Positions 1 to 6,277 of a DNA stretch of 16,309 nt are shown here, piece by piece (position 1 is the stretch's first letter; the number at the start of each line of letters is the position of its first letter). Under the pieces are notes generated by a model, which ran no database searches, had not been told where the DNA came from, and was given only the letters and a program-made list of their open reading frames with translations. The DNA comes from Bacillota bacterium (GTDB lineage: Bacteria; Bacillota; Clostridia; Acetivibrionales; DSM-1351). Made by a program: the position numbers and the translations under genes. The stretch is taken from positions 1 through 16,309 of the forward strand of contig JAEZUC010000117.1 in NCBI GenBank assembly GCA_023443515.1, in the 5' to 3' direction.

Positions 1-2
1 CA

Positions 3-674
3 TCGGGTATAAATGATGCTTCCAAGAAACGAGAAGCTAAAAAGGAGTACATATTCCCGCATCAAAAAGTCATGGTGGCTGTAATAAATGCTTATCCGAG
101 AGCAGGAGCAACAACACTCAGCATAAACATGGCTACTTATCTCAAGTCTATTGGTGCAACGGTATCCTGGGTAGAATTAAACGGTAAACTTGGGCATCTG
201 GATAAGATAATAAACTCTACGCCCGGTTTTACAACTGTTACCGAAAACCGCTTTGAACGTGAGGGTGTAGTGTATTTGAAAGGTGAATTACCTGAAGAAG
301 TAAACTTTGTAATAAATGATATGAGCAGAGTTATCCAAGATGAGAGCAGTGAAGTAGCATTAGAATTTACTAAAAACTGCAATGTAGCAATACTCTGTGG
401 GACAAGCAAGCCATATGAACTGCAGGAGATAAAGGAAAAAATAGAGCTGCTTCAAAAGTACGGTTGCCACAAAATAAATCTTTGCCTGGCATTTACACCG
501 GAGAAGGAAAAAGCTCACTTGGCAGACTTATTCGGAAACAAACATGTCAGCATATATTTTACAGACTACACTCCTGATATGTTCGCAGAGGATGTAAACA
601 GTGATATATTCCAAAGAATACTACAGGAATATATCACAGAGAAAACAAATGATAATATGATTAAACTTTTTTAA
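3..674 (+). CDS. MinD/ParA-superfamily ATPase, TadZ/CpaE-like, 5'-partial
   Basis: The reading frame is open from the left edge, so this is the C-terminal part of a longer protein. The ATG at 72 lies inside a beta strand (KVMVAVINAYP) that leads into the P-loop, so it is unlikely to be the true start. The loop reads YPRAGATTLS, followed by an amphipathic helix (INMATYLKSIGA). The layout matches the deviant Walker A of MinD/ParA proteins, but the usual lysine is replaced (GATT instead of GKTT), as known for CpaE/TadZ proteins. A later strand, VNFVINDMSR, is in the place of the Walker A' / DxxP region. Known relatives localise pilus or conjugation machinery or act in partitioning. No membrane segment is seen. 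It is followed by a hairpin and then the HTH gene on the same strand. Family is fairly sure; role is not. Confidence 0.7.
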   Translation, partial: SGINDASKKREAKKEYIFPHQKVMVAVINAYPRAGATTLSINMATYLKSIGATVSWVELNGKLGHLDKIINSTPGFTTVTENRFEREGVVYLKGELPEEVNFVINDMSRVIQDESSEVALEFTKNCNVAILCGTSKPYELQEIKEKIELLQKYGCHKINLCLAFTPEKEKAHLADLFGNKHVSIYFTDYTPDMFAEDVNSDIFQRILQEYITEKTNDNMIKLF

Positions 675-681
675 ATTTATC

Positions 682-713
682 AAGGCTCCATGATTTATCG
701 GTCATGGGGCCTT
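682..713 (+). terminator. Hairpin after the ATPase gene, possible terminator
   Basis: A 12-bp stem (AAGGCTCCATGA at 682-693 and TCATGGGGCCTT at 702-713, one G-T pair) with an 8-nt loop starts 7 bases after the stop codon. The downstream sequence is only moderately T-rich, so termination may be partial. Confidence 0.5.
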
Positions 714-750
714 ATCAATTACAACAGAAAAAATGGAGGCTTATATAAAT

Positions 751-1457
751 ATGTACATGAATGAGGCTTTTGACAGTATTTTTTTAAAGGAAGTATCGTA
801 TCCCAAAGTGCAAGGTTCGTATATCTTTGTCTTTGCAAACACGCCGATAATACCAATCAAACCTGTTTTCCATCGCTGAACAGAATCGCTCAGATAGTGG
901 GTAAATCAATCTCAACAATAAAAAGAGCCATGAGAGAGCTTTGTAAATACGGAGCAGTCGAACGAACTCCACGATTCAGGAAGGACGGAGGACAAACCTC
1001 AAATCTATATAAGATAGTTCCTTGTAATTTTGAAGAAATATCAAAAAGTGAAGCACAAAGCAAAGGGGATCAAGACCAAGTTGAAATGTGTGGTTCACTC
1101 CAGGAGGATATTTCTTATTCAGTACCTGAAGTAAACGAACCAGCTCGTGCGTGCACGCCATCCATGGAGGAAAAGGAGCAGGATAACAGAGAGCCAAAAG
1201 ACGATGAAAACAATTCCCTTGATGAACAAGAGGTAAATACTACTGATGCCTTGAGACATGTACATATTATCAATGATACCAAAGAAAACATTTCCAACCG
1301 CTTTAAGCTAAGGAAATACATGATTAGTACAAAAAACAGAGTGTCATATTGGTTTGAGTCCCTTAATAAAAAACTCCACTGCCAAAATCTAAATATATTA
1401 AAGAAAAATGAACCGGGGGGAGGTCATGGGCGACCCCCCAGGAACTTATCCATTTAA
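751..1457 (+). CDS. Helix-turn-helix replication/regulatory protein, needs a -1 frameshift
   Basis: The start is ATG 751, with GGAGG at 735-739. The zero frame begins MYMNEAFDSIFLK and stops at TGA 877-879 after 42 residues. A -1 shift at 780-786 (T_TTT_TTA) joins it to a frame that reads KGSIVSQSARFVYLC, then FPSLNRIAQIVGKSISTIKR, a clear winged-helix HTH of the kind found in plasmid and phage replication or regulatory proteins. The joined product is about 235 residues: HTH roughly residues 15-85, then an acidic, low-complexity linker, then a basic C-terminal part. The GTG at 897 falls inside the recognition helix and has no ribosome site, so it is not a credible independent start. Either recoding occurs, or one T was lost from a run of eight (mutation or sequencing error). 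The C-terminus also contains a G-run hairpin, listed separately. Confidence 0.65.
780..786 (+). other. Candidate -1 slippery heptamer T_TTT_TTA
   Basis: In the phase set by ATG 751 the codons are ATT TTT TTA AAG, so the heptamer is in the exact X_XXY_YYZ phase. It is the same heptamer that HIV-1 uses in gag-pol. Slipping back one base restores the HTH frame without loss of residues. No strong downstream pseudoknot was identified by eye. Transcriptional slippage on the T run would give an equivalent product. Confidence 0.45.
1415..1439 (+). repeat. G-run/C-run hairpin inside the HTH gene end
   Basis: Six G (1415-1420) and six C (1434-1439) bracket GGTC/GACC arms, giving a GC-rich stem-loop in an otherwise AT-rich gene. 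The coding phase is ccG GGG GGA, again a formal X_XXY_YYZ heptamer. A -1 shift here would enter a frame that runs to TAG 1556-1558 and encodes a hydrophobic segment. Confidence 0.5.
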
Positions 1458-1480
1458 CTAGGGTTACTGAAAAAGAAAGT

Positions 1481-1558
1481 ATGTATATTTATGCAGTTAT
1501 TATAATAGCTGTATGTTTGGGATTCCATGTCATAGTCTGTGAACTAATTATATACTAG
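1481..1558 (+). CDS. Possible 25-residue single-helix membrane peptide
   Basis: ATG 1481 opens a short frame, MYIYAVIIIAVCLGFHVI plus seven more residues, which is almost entirely one membrane-spanning segment. The ribosome site is weak (AGAAAG just upstream). The same frame is open backwards through the G-run of the HTH gene, so it could instead be the tail of a frameshifted product. It may equally be chance. Confidence 0.2.
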   Translation: MYIYAVIIIAVCLGFHVIVCELIIY

Positions 1559-1635
1559 AAAATAAAAGGGTATAGCATTAGGGTGATTGACAATATTCGC
1601 TATGCATAATTGGATTCAGGAAGAATTTCAAGTTT

Positions 1636-1664
1636 TTGTTAAATATTTGGAGGAATTGTATAAT
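1636..1664 (+). promoter_or_regulatory. Promoter candidate upstream of the DUF6602-like gene
   Basis: TTGTTA (1636-1641), 17-bp spacer, TATAAT (1659-1664). It would give a leader of about 270 nt for the nuclease gene at 1938, covering the decayed small ORFs. Confidence 0.5.
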
Positions 1665-1751
1665 TTTAGTAGAATATAAGTTAATGGTGAGTATGGCTAT
1701 AATGGGCAGTTGAGATTTTCAATTTAACTTACACATAAAGGAGAAAGTTGC

Positions 1752-1817
1752 ATGAAAGTCTATTATCTCAATTTTCCAACACTGATATAGACTGAGGAGG
1801 AACCAACGAATGGATAA
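1752..1817 (+). pseudogene. Small ORF stopped by amber codon after 12 residues
   Basis: GGAG at 1740-1743 lies 8 bases before ATG 1752, an ideal ribosome site. The frame reads MKVYYLNFPTLI, then TAG at 1788-1790, then eight more sense codons and TAA. It could be the 5' remnant of a lost gene or a short leader peptide. Confidence 0.35.
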
Positions 1818-1849
1818 GCTCAAGGATGCGCACGCCTAATAATCAATTG

Positions 1850-1872
1850 CCATTATGTTTATGAAGTATAGC
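1850..1872 (+). repeat. Direct repeat, left copy
   Basis: CCATTATGTTTAT and GTATAGC are shared with 3326-3350; the second copy has two extra bases between these blocks. The two copies flank the DUF6602-like gene in the same orientation. Confidence 0.5.
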
Positions 1873-1937
1873 CTAGCACATAGGCAAAATTGAATTTGCA
1901 GGATAGCTTAAACTGCAGATTAACGGAGGTTTTGATT

Positions 1938-3209
1938 GTGATTGAAACAATACATCAACTGTTAGTTGCAATGAAAGAAAATGGAATTAAAGAAATAGAA
2001 CCATATTTAAACATTGGCCATAATCCTACTATTGGCGATATGTATGAGGGCCTGACTAAACAGCTAATGGAGAAGACAATTTTCAAGAATTTTAATATGC
2101 GTGTTGTGTCAGGAAAAATAACTAATAGCTCTGGTAAACTTAGCAAACAAATTGATTGCATGATAGTACTTGGTCAAGGCACTAAACTCCCCTATACAGA
2201 TGAATATATTTATGATGTCAATAATGTTATTGCTGTAATCGAAATTAAGAAAAATTTATTTTCTAACGAACTATCTGATGCATTCGATAATTTGAAAAGT
2301 GTTATTGACGTTGCAGTACCTAATAGAGATATTAAAATAAATATGCTTCAAGATGCATTTACAGGGATAAGTAAAATGGAACTCCCTGAACATAACCAAG
2401 TGAGTAAGCTAGAGGAAAAATACCAAATGTTATATCACTCCTTAATCGTTGAATGTTTTTTACCCATTAGAATAATTTTTGGTTATGATGGGTTTGCCAA
2501 CGAACAATCTCTAAGAAATAAATTCGTTGAATATATTTCTCAACAAGTTAATCCCAAAACGGGAATTGCAAAAGGACTTGGAGCAACTTCTTTACCCAAT
2601 TTAATTATATCAAAAGAAAATTCACTTATAAAAACAAATGGAATGCCCTTTGCAATAACTTTTGACGAGACAAACGAATACTGCTGGATTGCATCTTACC
2701 GAAGAAATCCATTACTGATTTTCTTAGAACTTTTATGGACTAGATTGACTTATTTGCATGATGTACCGACTAACATATTTGGGGATAATTTAATCAAAGA
2801 AGCACTTATGCCACTTTTGGTAGCGCGCGGGACAACAAATGGTTGGGGATATGAAGTGATAGAATATTCAAATCAAAACTTTATTGTTATGGATAAAGAC
2901 TCAAATTGGATGCCAACTGTGCTATCACAAGCAGAATTTGTCCTACTCAGCCAGTTATGCAGCGAAGAAAAAGTAAGTATAGATGAAAGTCTGACTAATT
3001 GGGCTAATAGTCTAAATGAAAACATCCAAGATATTTTAATTCATCTAAACAATGAACGATTAATTTGTTGCGAAAATGGTTTTATTAAGCTATTGACCAA
3101 AGAGTGTAGATGCATAATTATACCTGACTTGGGTTATTGTGCAGCAGATGACTACGATGGAAGGTTGACTCGTTGGGTATCAAAATATATGGAAAATAGG
3201 CGCAAATAA
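1938..3209 (+). CDS. DUF6602-like PD-(D/E)XK nuclease-fold protein
   Basis: The start is GTG 1938, because GGAGG (1925-1929) lies 8 bases upstream; the frame is open further up to TTG 1890, but that start has no ribosome site. The product is 423 residues. The N-terminal half has the order GDMYEGLTKQL (E37), then SKQIDCMIV (D73), then VIAVIEIKK (E102, K104), the E-D-ExK pattern of the PD-(D/E)XK nuclease fold as in DUF6602 proteins. The second half (about residues 150-420) has no motif I recognise; it ends in a helix-rich region that might be winged-helix-like. No membrane segment or signal peptide is seen. Relatives are often found near defence genes. It stands alone here, between two copies of a short repeat and between decayed genes, as though brought in as a single-gene cassette. 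Enzyme activity is inferred, not shown. Confidence 0.65.
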   Translation: MIETIHQLLVAMKENGIKEIEPYLNIGHNPTIGDMYEGLTKQLMEKTIFKNFNMRVVSGKITNSSGKLSKQIDCMIVLGQGTKLPYTDEYIYDVNNVIAVIEIKKNLFSNELSDAFDNLKSVIDVAVPNRDIKINMLQDAFTGISKMELPEHNQVSKLEEKYQMLYHSLIVECFLPIRIIFGYDGFANEQSLRNKFVEYISQQVNPKTGIAKGLGATSLPNLIISKENSLIKTNGMPFAITFDETNEYCWIASYRRNPLLIFLELLWTRLTYLHDVPTNIFGDNLIKEALMPLLVARGTTNGWGYEVIEYSNQNFIVMDKDSNWMPTVLSQAEFVLLSQLCSEEKVSIDESLTNWANSLNENIQDILIHLNNERLICCENGFIKLLTKECRCIIIPDLGYCAADDYDGRLTRWVSKYMENRRK

Positions 3210-3324
3210 AATGATAATGTGTTATGCATAAGTACACATAATCCCCAAAGGTGTATATATACATCGTATTGACAACAACAGAATGTGAAACTGATAACTT
3301 CCAATTTATGAGGAATCTAAACTT

Positions 3325-3350
3325 CCCATTATGTTTATAATGGGTATAGC
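3325..3350 (+). repeat. Direct repeat, right copy, with perfect hairpin
   Basis: Matches 1850-1872 in CCATTATGTTTAT and GTATAGC. In this copy the sequence also folds into CCCATTAT-GTTT-ATAATGGG (3325-3344). Confidence 0.5.
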
Positions 3351-3388
3351 AAAACTTCGTCAATGGTTAATTTTGAACTTTTTGTTCA

Positions 3389-3416
3389 AGATATACTTAA
3401 TTAAACTAGTATATCT
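3389..3416 (+). promoter_or_regulatory. 9-bp inverted repeat ahead of a decayed gene
   Basis: AGATATACT (3389-3397) and AGTATATCT (3408-3416) are exact inverse complements with a 10-base gap. It ends 4 bases before the ribosome site (AAAGGAG, 3419-3425) of the broken gene at 3433, the place expected for an operator or a leader hairpin. Confidence 0.4.
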
Positions 3417-3432
3417 GTAAAGGAGCATGAAA

Positions 3433-3644
3433 ATGGCAAATGCAATGCTCATAGAAAATGAACGGCACTCGGTATATAGTTCAAAGATGGAAAGATTGTA
3501 CATGGAGATATGCTTGGTAGACTGGCAACAAGTCAATGTTATCGAAAGATAGGTGGCAGGTATGGGAATGTTTTAGGTAATTACGAAATATGTATTCACA
3601 TCCGGACAATTAAGCCAATATTACACCAGCACTTGCGGTTATAA
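3433..3644 (+). pseudogene. Frameshifted remnant, Gly-rich repeat-like protein
   Basis: AAAGGAG precedes ATG 3433. The first frame gives MANAMLIENERHSVYSS and soon ends (TAG 3550-3552). Another frame from about 3486 continues as DGKIVHGDMLGRLATSQCYR, then GGRYGNVLGNYE, to TAA 3642-3644. Loss of one G near 3486 joins the two smoothly. I do not recognise the family. It is most likely a recently broken small gene of about 70 residues. Confidence 0.45.
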
Positions 3645-3689
3645 CATTAAAAAACATATGAAAAGATAAACGTGTGGGATGTTTATAGA

Positions 3690-3944
3690 GTGAAATACAT
3701 AATAGAACCGGAGCTGAAAAGAAATTTCTGCGACAAGAATGGTTGTGTGCTAATAACATTATCGAATAAAGAGCTGTAGCACATATTTAATGATATGAAG
3801 CCAGACCTTGTAGCAATTAATAACAACAGTAGTACATTACATATTCGCGAAATTACTACTTCTAGGTTATGGGACATAAAGACAAAGATTATCATATCGG
3901 AGCAGGCAAAAGGGTTTTTTAACGAAAGGAGCAGTAAACAATAA
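3690..3944 (+). pseudogene. Amber-interrupted ORF overlapping the SEC-C gene
   Basis: From GTG 3690 (or GTG 3672) the frame reads VKYIIEPELKRNFCDKNG and on to ...SNKEL, then TAG at 3777-3779, then continues HIFNDMKPDLVAINNNSS to TAA 3942-3944. That stop shares its last A with the ATG of the SEC-C gene (TAATG), a typical translational-coupling arrangement. This suggests the ORF was once, or still is, translated. An internal ATG at 3795 could make a 49-residue product. Family unknown; about 84 residues if the stop is read through. Confidence 0.4.
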
Positions 3945-4774
3945 TGAGTAAGATCGGAAGAAACGATTCCTGTCCATGCGGAAGTGGCAAGAAATACAAG
4001 TATTGTTGTATAAACAAAGATATACAGCAATCAGATGGAAACGACCTCTTACGGGTAAGTGGTTATGGTTCAAATGTATATGAGAAGCAAGAACTAAATA
4101 AATTTAGCAGGTTCTATATTGAAACCACATCAGATGAAAAATTTGAAATACGAAAATCCAGTAACGGATATATAGTTAAGGATATAGTACCACCGGAAAA
4201 CTCTATGCCAGCCAAAGACTATAGAACAGTTGAACTAAATGATATACAGAGCCAAAAGCTTATTAAGCACAACCCCAAATATGAATTTTTAGATATCGGC
4301 AAGCACAATTATTTTCCGGGCATAATAGAAGGTGGTCACTTCTCCTGGGAAAGGTTGGATGGTACGACCTGTTCAAAAGGAACAATAAATAAACTGTTTA
4401 TAAGGCAGGTTCTAGGTAACTACATACTAAATGTAAATCTATTCCAACCAAAGGAATCATTCAAATCAATTGATAAATACTTGCAGACAGGATTCTCAAT
4501 ATATACACAAACCAGTAAACTCGACTTTGTAGGTAAAGATGGAAAGCTATACTTTGAGGACAGCCAAGTATTTTCAGTACTGTCCATATATGATAAAGAA
4601 TCTTTGAACTTGGATGAAATGTTTAATACAACACCTAAAGAATATAATGTTTGTTTCGATATCGTTTTAGGCAGACCATTTTTTATTTTGACGGGTAAAG
4701 AGGAAAGTCTAAAGATATCAATAATCGATGAACAGGTTATTGATGCTACAGGATTGCAAGTTGAACAGAAATAA
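3944..4774 (+). CDS. SEC-C zinc-motif protein, function unknown
   Basis: 276 residues. The first 22 residues are a textbook SEC-C motif: C10-P-C12, then eight residues, then C21-C22. This motif binds one zinc ion and is best known at the C-terminus of SecA, but it is also found on many stand-alone bacterial proteins, including ones near mobile elements. Here it is N-terminal and followed by about 250 residues with no motif I know; the composition is that of a soluble, mixed alpha/beta protein. The start overlaps the stop of a decayed ORF (TAATG), and the end is 25 bases from the next gene, so it is probably the first intact gene of the operon running to 9226. The zinc motif suggests protein or nucleic-acid binding; its job in the cluster is unknown. 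Confidence 0.7.
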   Translation: MSKIGRNDSCPCGSGKKYKYCCINKDIQQSDGNDLLRVSGYGSNVYEKQELNKFSRFYIETTSDEKFEIRKSSNGYIVKDIVPPENSMPAKDYRTVELNDIQSQKLIKHNPKYEFLDIGKHNYFPGIIEGGHFSWERLDGTTCSKGTINKLFIRQVLGNYILNVNLFQPKESFKSIDKYLQTGFSIYTQTSKLDFVGKDGKLYFEDSQVFSVLSIYDKESLNLDEMFNTTPKEYNVCFDIVLGRPFFILTGKEESLKISIIDEQVIDATGLQVEQK

Positions 4775-4799
4775 AATATACTGACAGGAACTTGTATCA

Positions 4800-5330
4800 A
4801 TGGAAAAGGTAATACTTAATGGCATTGTAAATATCATAAATGAAAATAAAGAATTATTGGGGATTCCGCTCAGGCAAAAGGCTAAATTTGAGGGGTGGCT
4901 AAAATTTGAACTGGCATTTTATCTTGAAAAAATAGGCTTGGAAAGCGTTGAAGTGGAATCGCCAGTTGGGGAAAAGCGAGAAAGAACCGACATAACGTTT
5001 ATCTGCAACGGGAAACCATATAGCATTGAGTTAAAGACCTCAAACACAAACTGGCGTATAGAAGGCGTTAATCCAATGGGTAGGCCAATAACAAAGAATA
5101 TAAAATCTATAATACATGATGTAAATAAATTGAAAACAGACAACGGAATTGTTGCATTTGTTCTATTTCCTATACCTGTTGGGGACAGTCGCTGGGAATC
5201 ATATCTGAGGCGAATCACAGAAAGCACAGGTGTTGCATTGGATAAAGAAAGAAACTGTAGAATAGTAACTATTAACATTGATGAAAAGAACTCATGCGAT
5301 ATGATTGTATGTGTTTTTACTTCAAAATAG
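4800..5330 (+). CDS. Small PD-(D/E)XK-like nuclease-fold protein
   Basis: 176 residues, from ATG 4800 with AGGAA about 10 bases upstream. The pattern is KFEGWLKFELAFYL (E31), then ERTDITF (D64), then YSIELKTSN (E77, K79), a good match in order and spacing to the PD-(D/E)XK core: a helix with Glu, a strand with Asp, and a strand with ExK. The rest (VAFVLFPIP, then CRIVTINI) continues the expected alternating strands. It is a single-domain size, with no DNA-binding domain attached, so it may act as a subunit of a larger complex with its neighbours. It sits between the SEC-C gene and another protein of the same fold. Nuclease activity is inferred from the motif only. Confidence 0.65.
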   Translation: MEKVILNGIVNIINENKELLGIPLRQKAKFEGWLKFELAFYLEKIGLESVEVESPVGEKRERTDITFICNGKPYSIELKTSNTNWRIEGVNPMGRPITKNIKSIIHDVNKLKTDNGIVAFVLFPIPVGDSRWESYLRRITESTGVALDKERNCRIVTINIDEKNSCDMIVCVFTSK

Positions 5331-5383
5331 CAAGATAGTTGCACATTAATTAATTGTCAGAACAAAGGTGGACAAAAACAGCC

Positions 5384-5935
5384 ATGGATAATATTCAGTT
5401 GAAAATTGATAAAGTACTCAAAGATTTTTGGACAAATTACTTACCCAAAGAATATAACAACGATAACCTTTTAAAAGAGGACTCTTTAAAGTGTTTAATG
5501 TACTATCATTTAAGAACTTACTTATCAGATACATGGTTAAACAAACATAGGATTAGAATATTTCCAGAATTTAATTTACCGCATAGAAAGCGAGCAGATA
5601 TTGCTATAGTCCAATTAATTCCTGCGCAGCAAAGGATAGGAAAGCATCTATCCAACTGTGTAGCAAAGGTTATAGCAATAATTGAACTTAAATATAAAAT
5701 TGCTGATGTAGTGGATGCCTTCTACTCTGATGTTAAGAAGCTCCATGAATACTCTAAAATATATACAGACTGCCAATTATATGCAGGATTCATTCATGAA
5801 GAAAGATATAATGATACAAACTGTTCATGGTTTGATGGTAGGAAAACAAGCAGATGGGCGAAAGGCAGAGTAACAGAAATGCTTGGATACTGGAATAAGA
5901 CTGATGATTACTTTACCACAAAAGTAAATCCTTAG
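5384..5935 (+). CDS. Second small PD-(D/E)XK-like nuclease-fold protein
   Basis: I prefer ATG 5384 (MDNIQLKIDKVL) with AAAGGTGG 12 bases upstream, over the in-frame TTG 5354, which has no ribosome site. That gives 183 residues. The pattern is LLKEDSLKCLMYYHL (E32), then RKRADIAIV (D72), then IAIIELKYK (E101, K103), a PD-(D/E)XK core with a 20-residue insertion between the last two strands. It is not obviously a paralogue of the 4800 gene: spacing and surrounding residues differ. It lies 53 bases after that gene on the same strand, and about 50 bases before a zinc-ribbon remnant. Two different nuclease-fold proteins in one cluster with a helicase is a layout seen in defence systems. Confidence 0.65.
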   Translation: MDNIQLKIDKVLKDFWTNYLPKEYNNDNLLKEDSLKCLMYYHLRTYLSDTWLNKHRIRIFPEFNLPHRKRADIAIVQLIPAQQRIGKHLSNCVAKVIAIIELKYKIADVVDAFYSDVKKLHEYSKIYTDCQLYAGFIHEERYNDTNCSWFDGRKTSRWAKGRVTEMLGYWNKTDDYFTTKVNP

Positions 5936-5983
5936 AATAAGAAGAAAATAAGCAAACTACAAAAACAAAGGAGTTAATCAAAT

Positions 5984-6172
5984 ATGGCAAACATACCTGG
6001 ATTGTAGCCGGATATTAAATACTGCCCGGCATGTAAAGGAAAACTTAGGAATATTCCAAGGAGTGAAATGAAATCAAAGCGAAATAGAAAAGATGGAACC
6101 GTTTCAGAACATACCCATACATATCAATGCAATGAGTGTGATATCAGATTTGAAATAAATCAAGACAGATAA
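5984..6172 (+). pseudogene. Zinc-ribbon mini-protein with amber at codon 8
   Basis: The ribosome site AAAGGAG and ATG 5984 are intact. The frame reads MANIPGL, then TAG 6005-6007, then PDIKYCPACKGKL and, later, YQCNECDIRFEI, ending at TAA 6170-6172. Two CxxC pairs form a zinc ribbon of about 62 residues. After the stop no ATG, GTG or TTG lies ahead of the first CxxC, so an intact ribbon requires readthrough. The rest of the frame is undamaged, which points to a very recent mutation or genuine suppression. Confidence 0.5.
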
Positions 6173-6277
6173 ATTCAATTAAGCTATAAACTTAAAGCTT
6201 TATAACAGAAATAATGTAATAAGATACGACAAATCCGGTTAATTACCATTAAACATAAATACTGAAAGGAAATTAAA

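Larger units (their letters stand above)
1559..1889 (+). other. Intergenic stretch with a promoter and decayed small ORFs
   Basis: No intact gene is visible. It holds a good promoter (1636-1664), a short amber-interrupted ORF with a strong ribosome site (1752-1817), another ribosome site GAGGAGG (1794-1800) ahead of a 9-codon ORF starting at 1811, the first copy of a direct repeat (1850-1872), and a 5-bp inverted repeat GCCTA/TAGGC (1871-1885). The pattern suggests remnants of lost genes. Confidence 0.5.
3210..3432 (+). other. Gene-free stretch with two inverted repeats
   Basis: No ORF is supported. It contains a perfect 8-bp hairpin CCCATTAT/ATAATGGG (3325-3344), which is part of the right repeat copy, a 6-bp TTGAAC/GTTCAA repeat (about 3373-3388), and a perfect 9-bp inverted repeat at 3389-3416. 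A TTGACA at 3269-3274 has no acceptable -10 box. Confidence 0.5.

Noticed and set aside
3269..3297. TTGACA promoter ahead of the broken gene at 3433
   Set aside because: The hexamer at the right distance (TGATAA) has only two matches to TATAAT.
1752..6172. TAG read as pyrrolysine throughout the window
   Set aside because: TAG also ends ordinary, clearly complete genes here (5330, 5935, 9226, 10208), and reading through them gives no sensible extension. General use of TAG as sense is unlikely.
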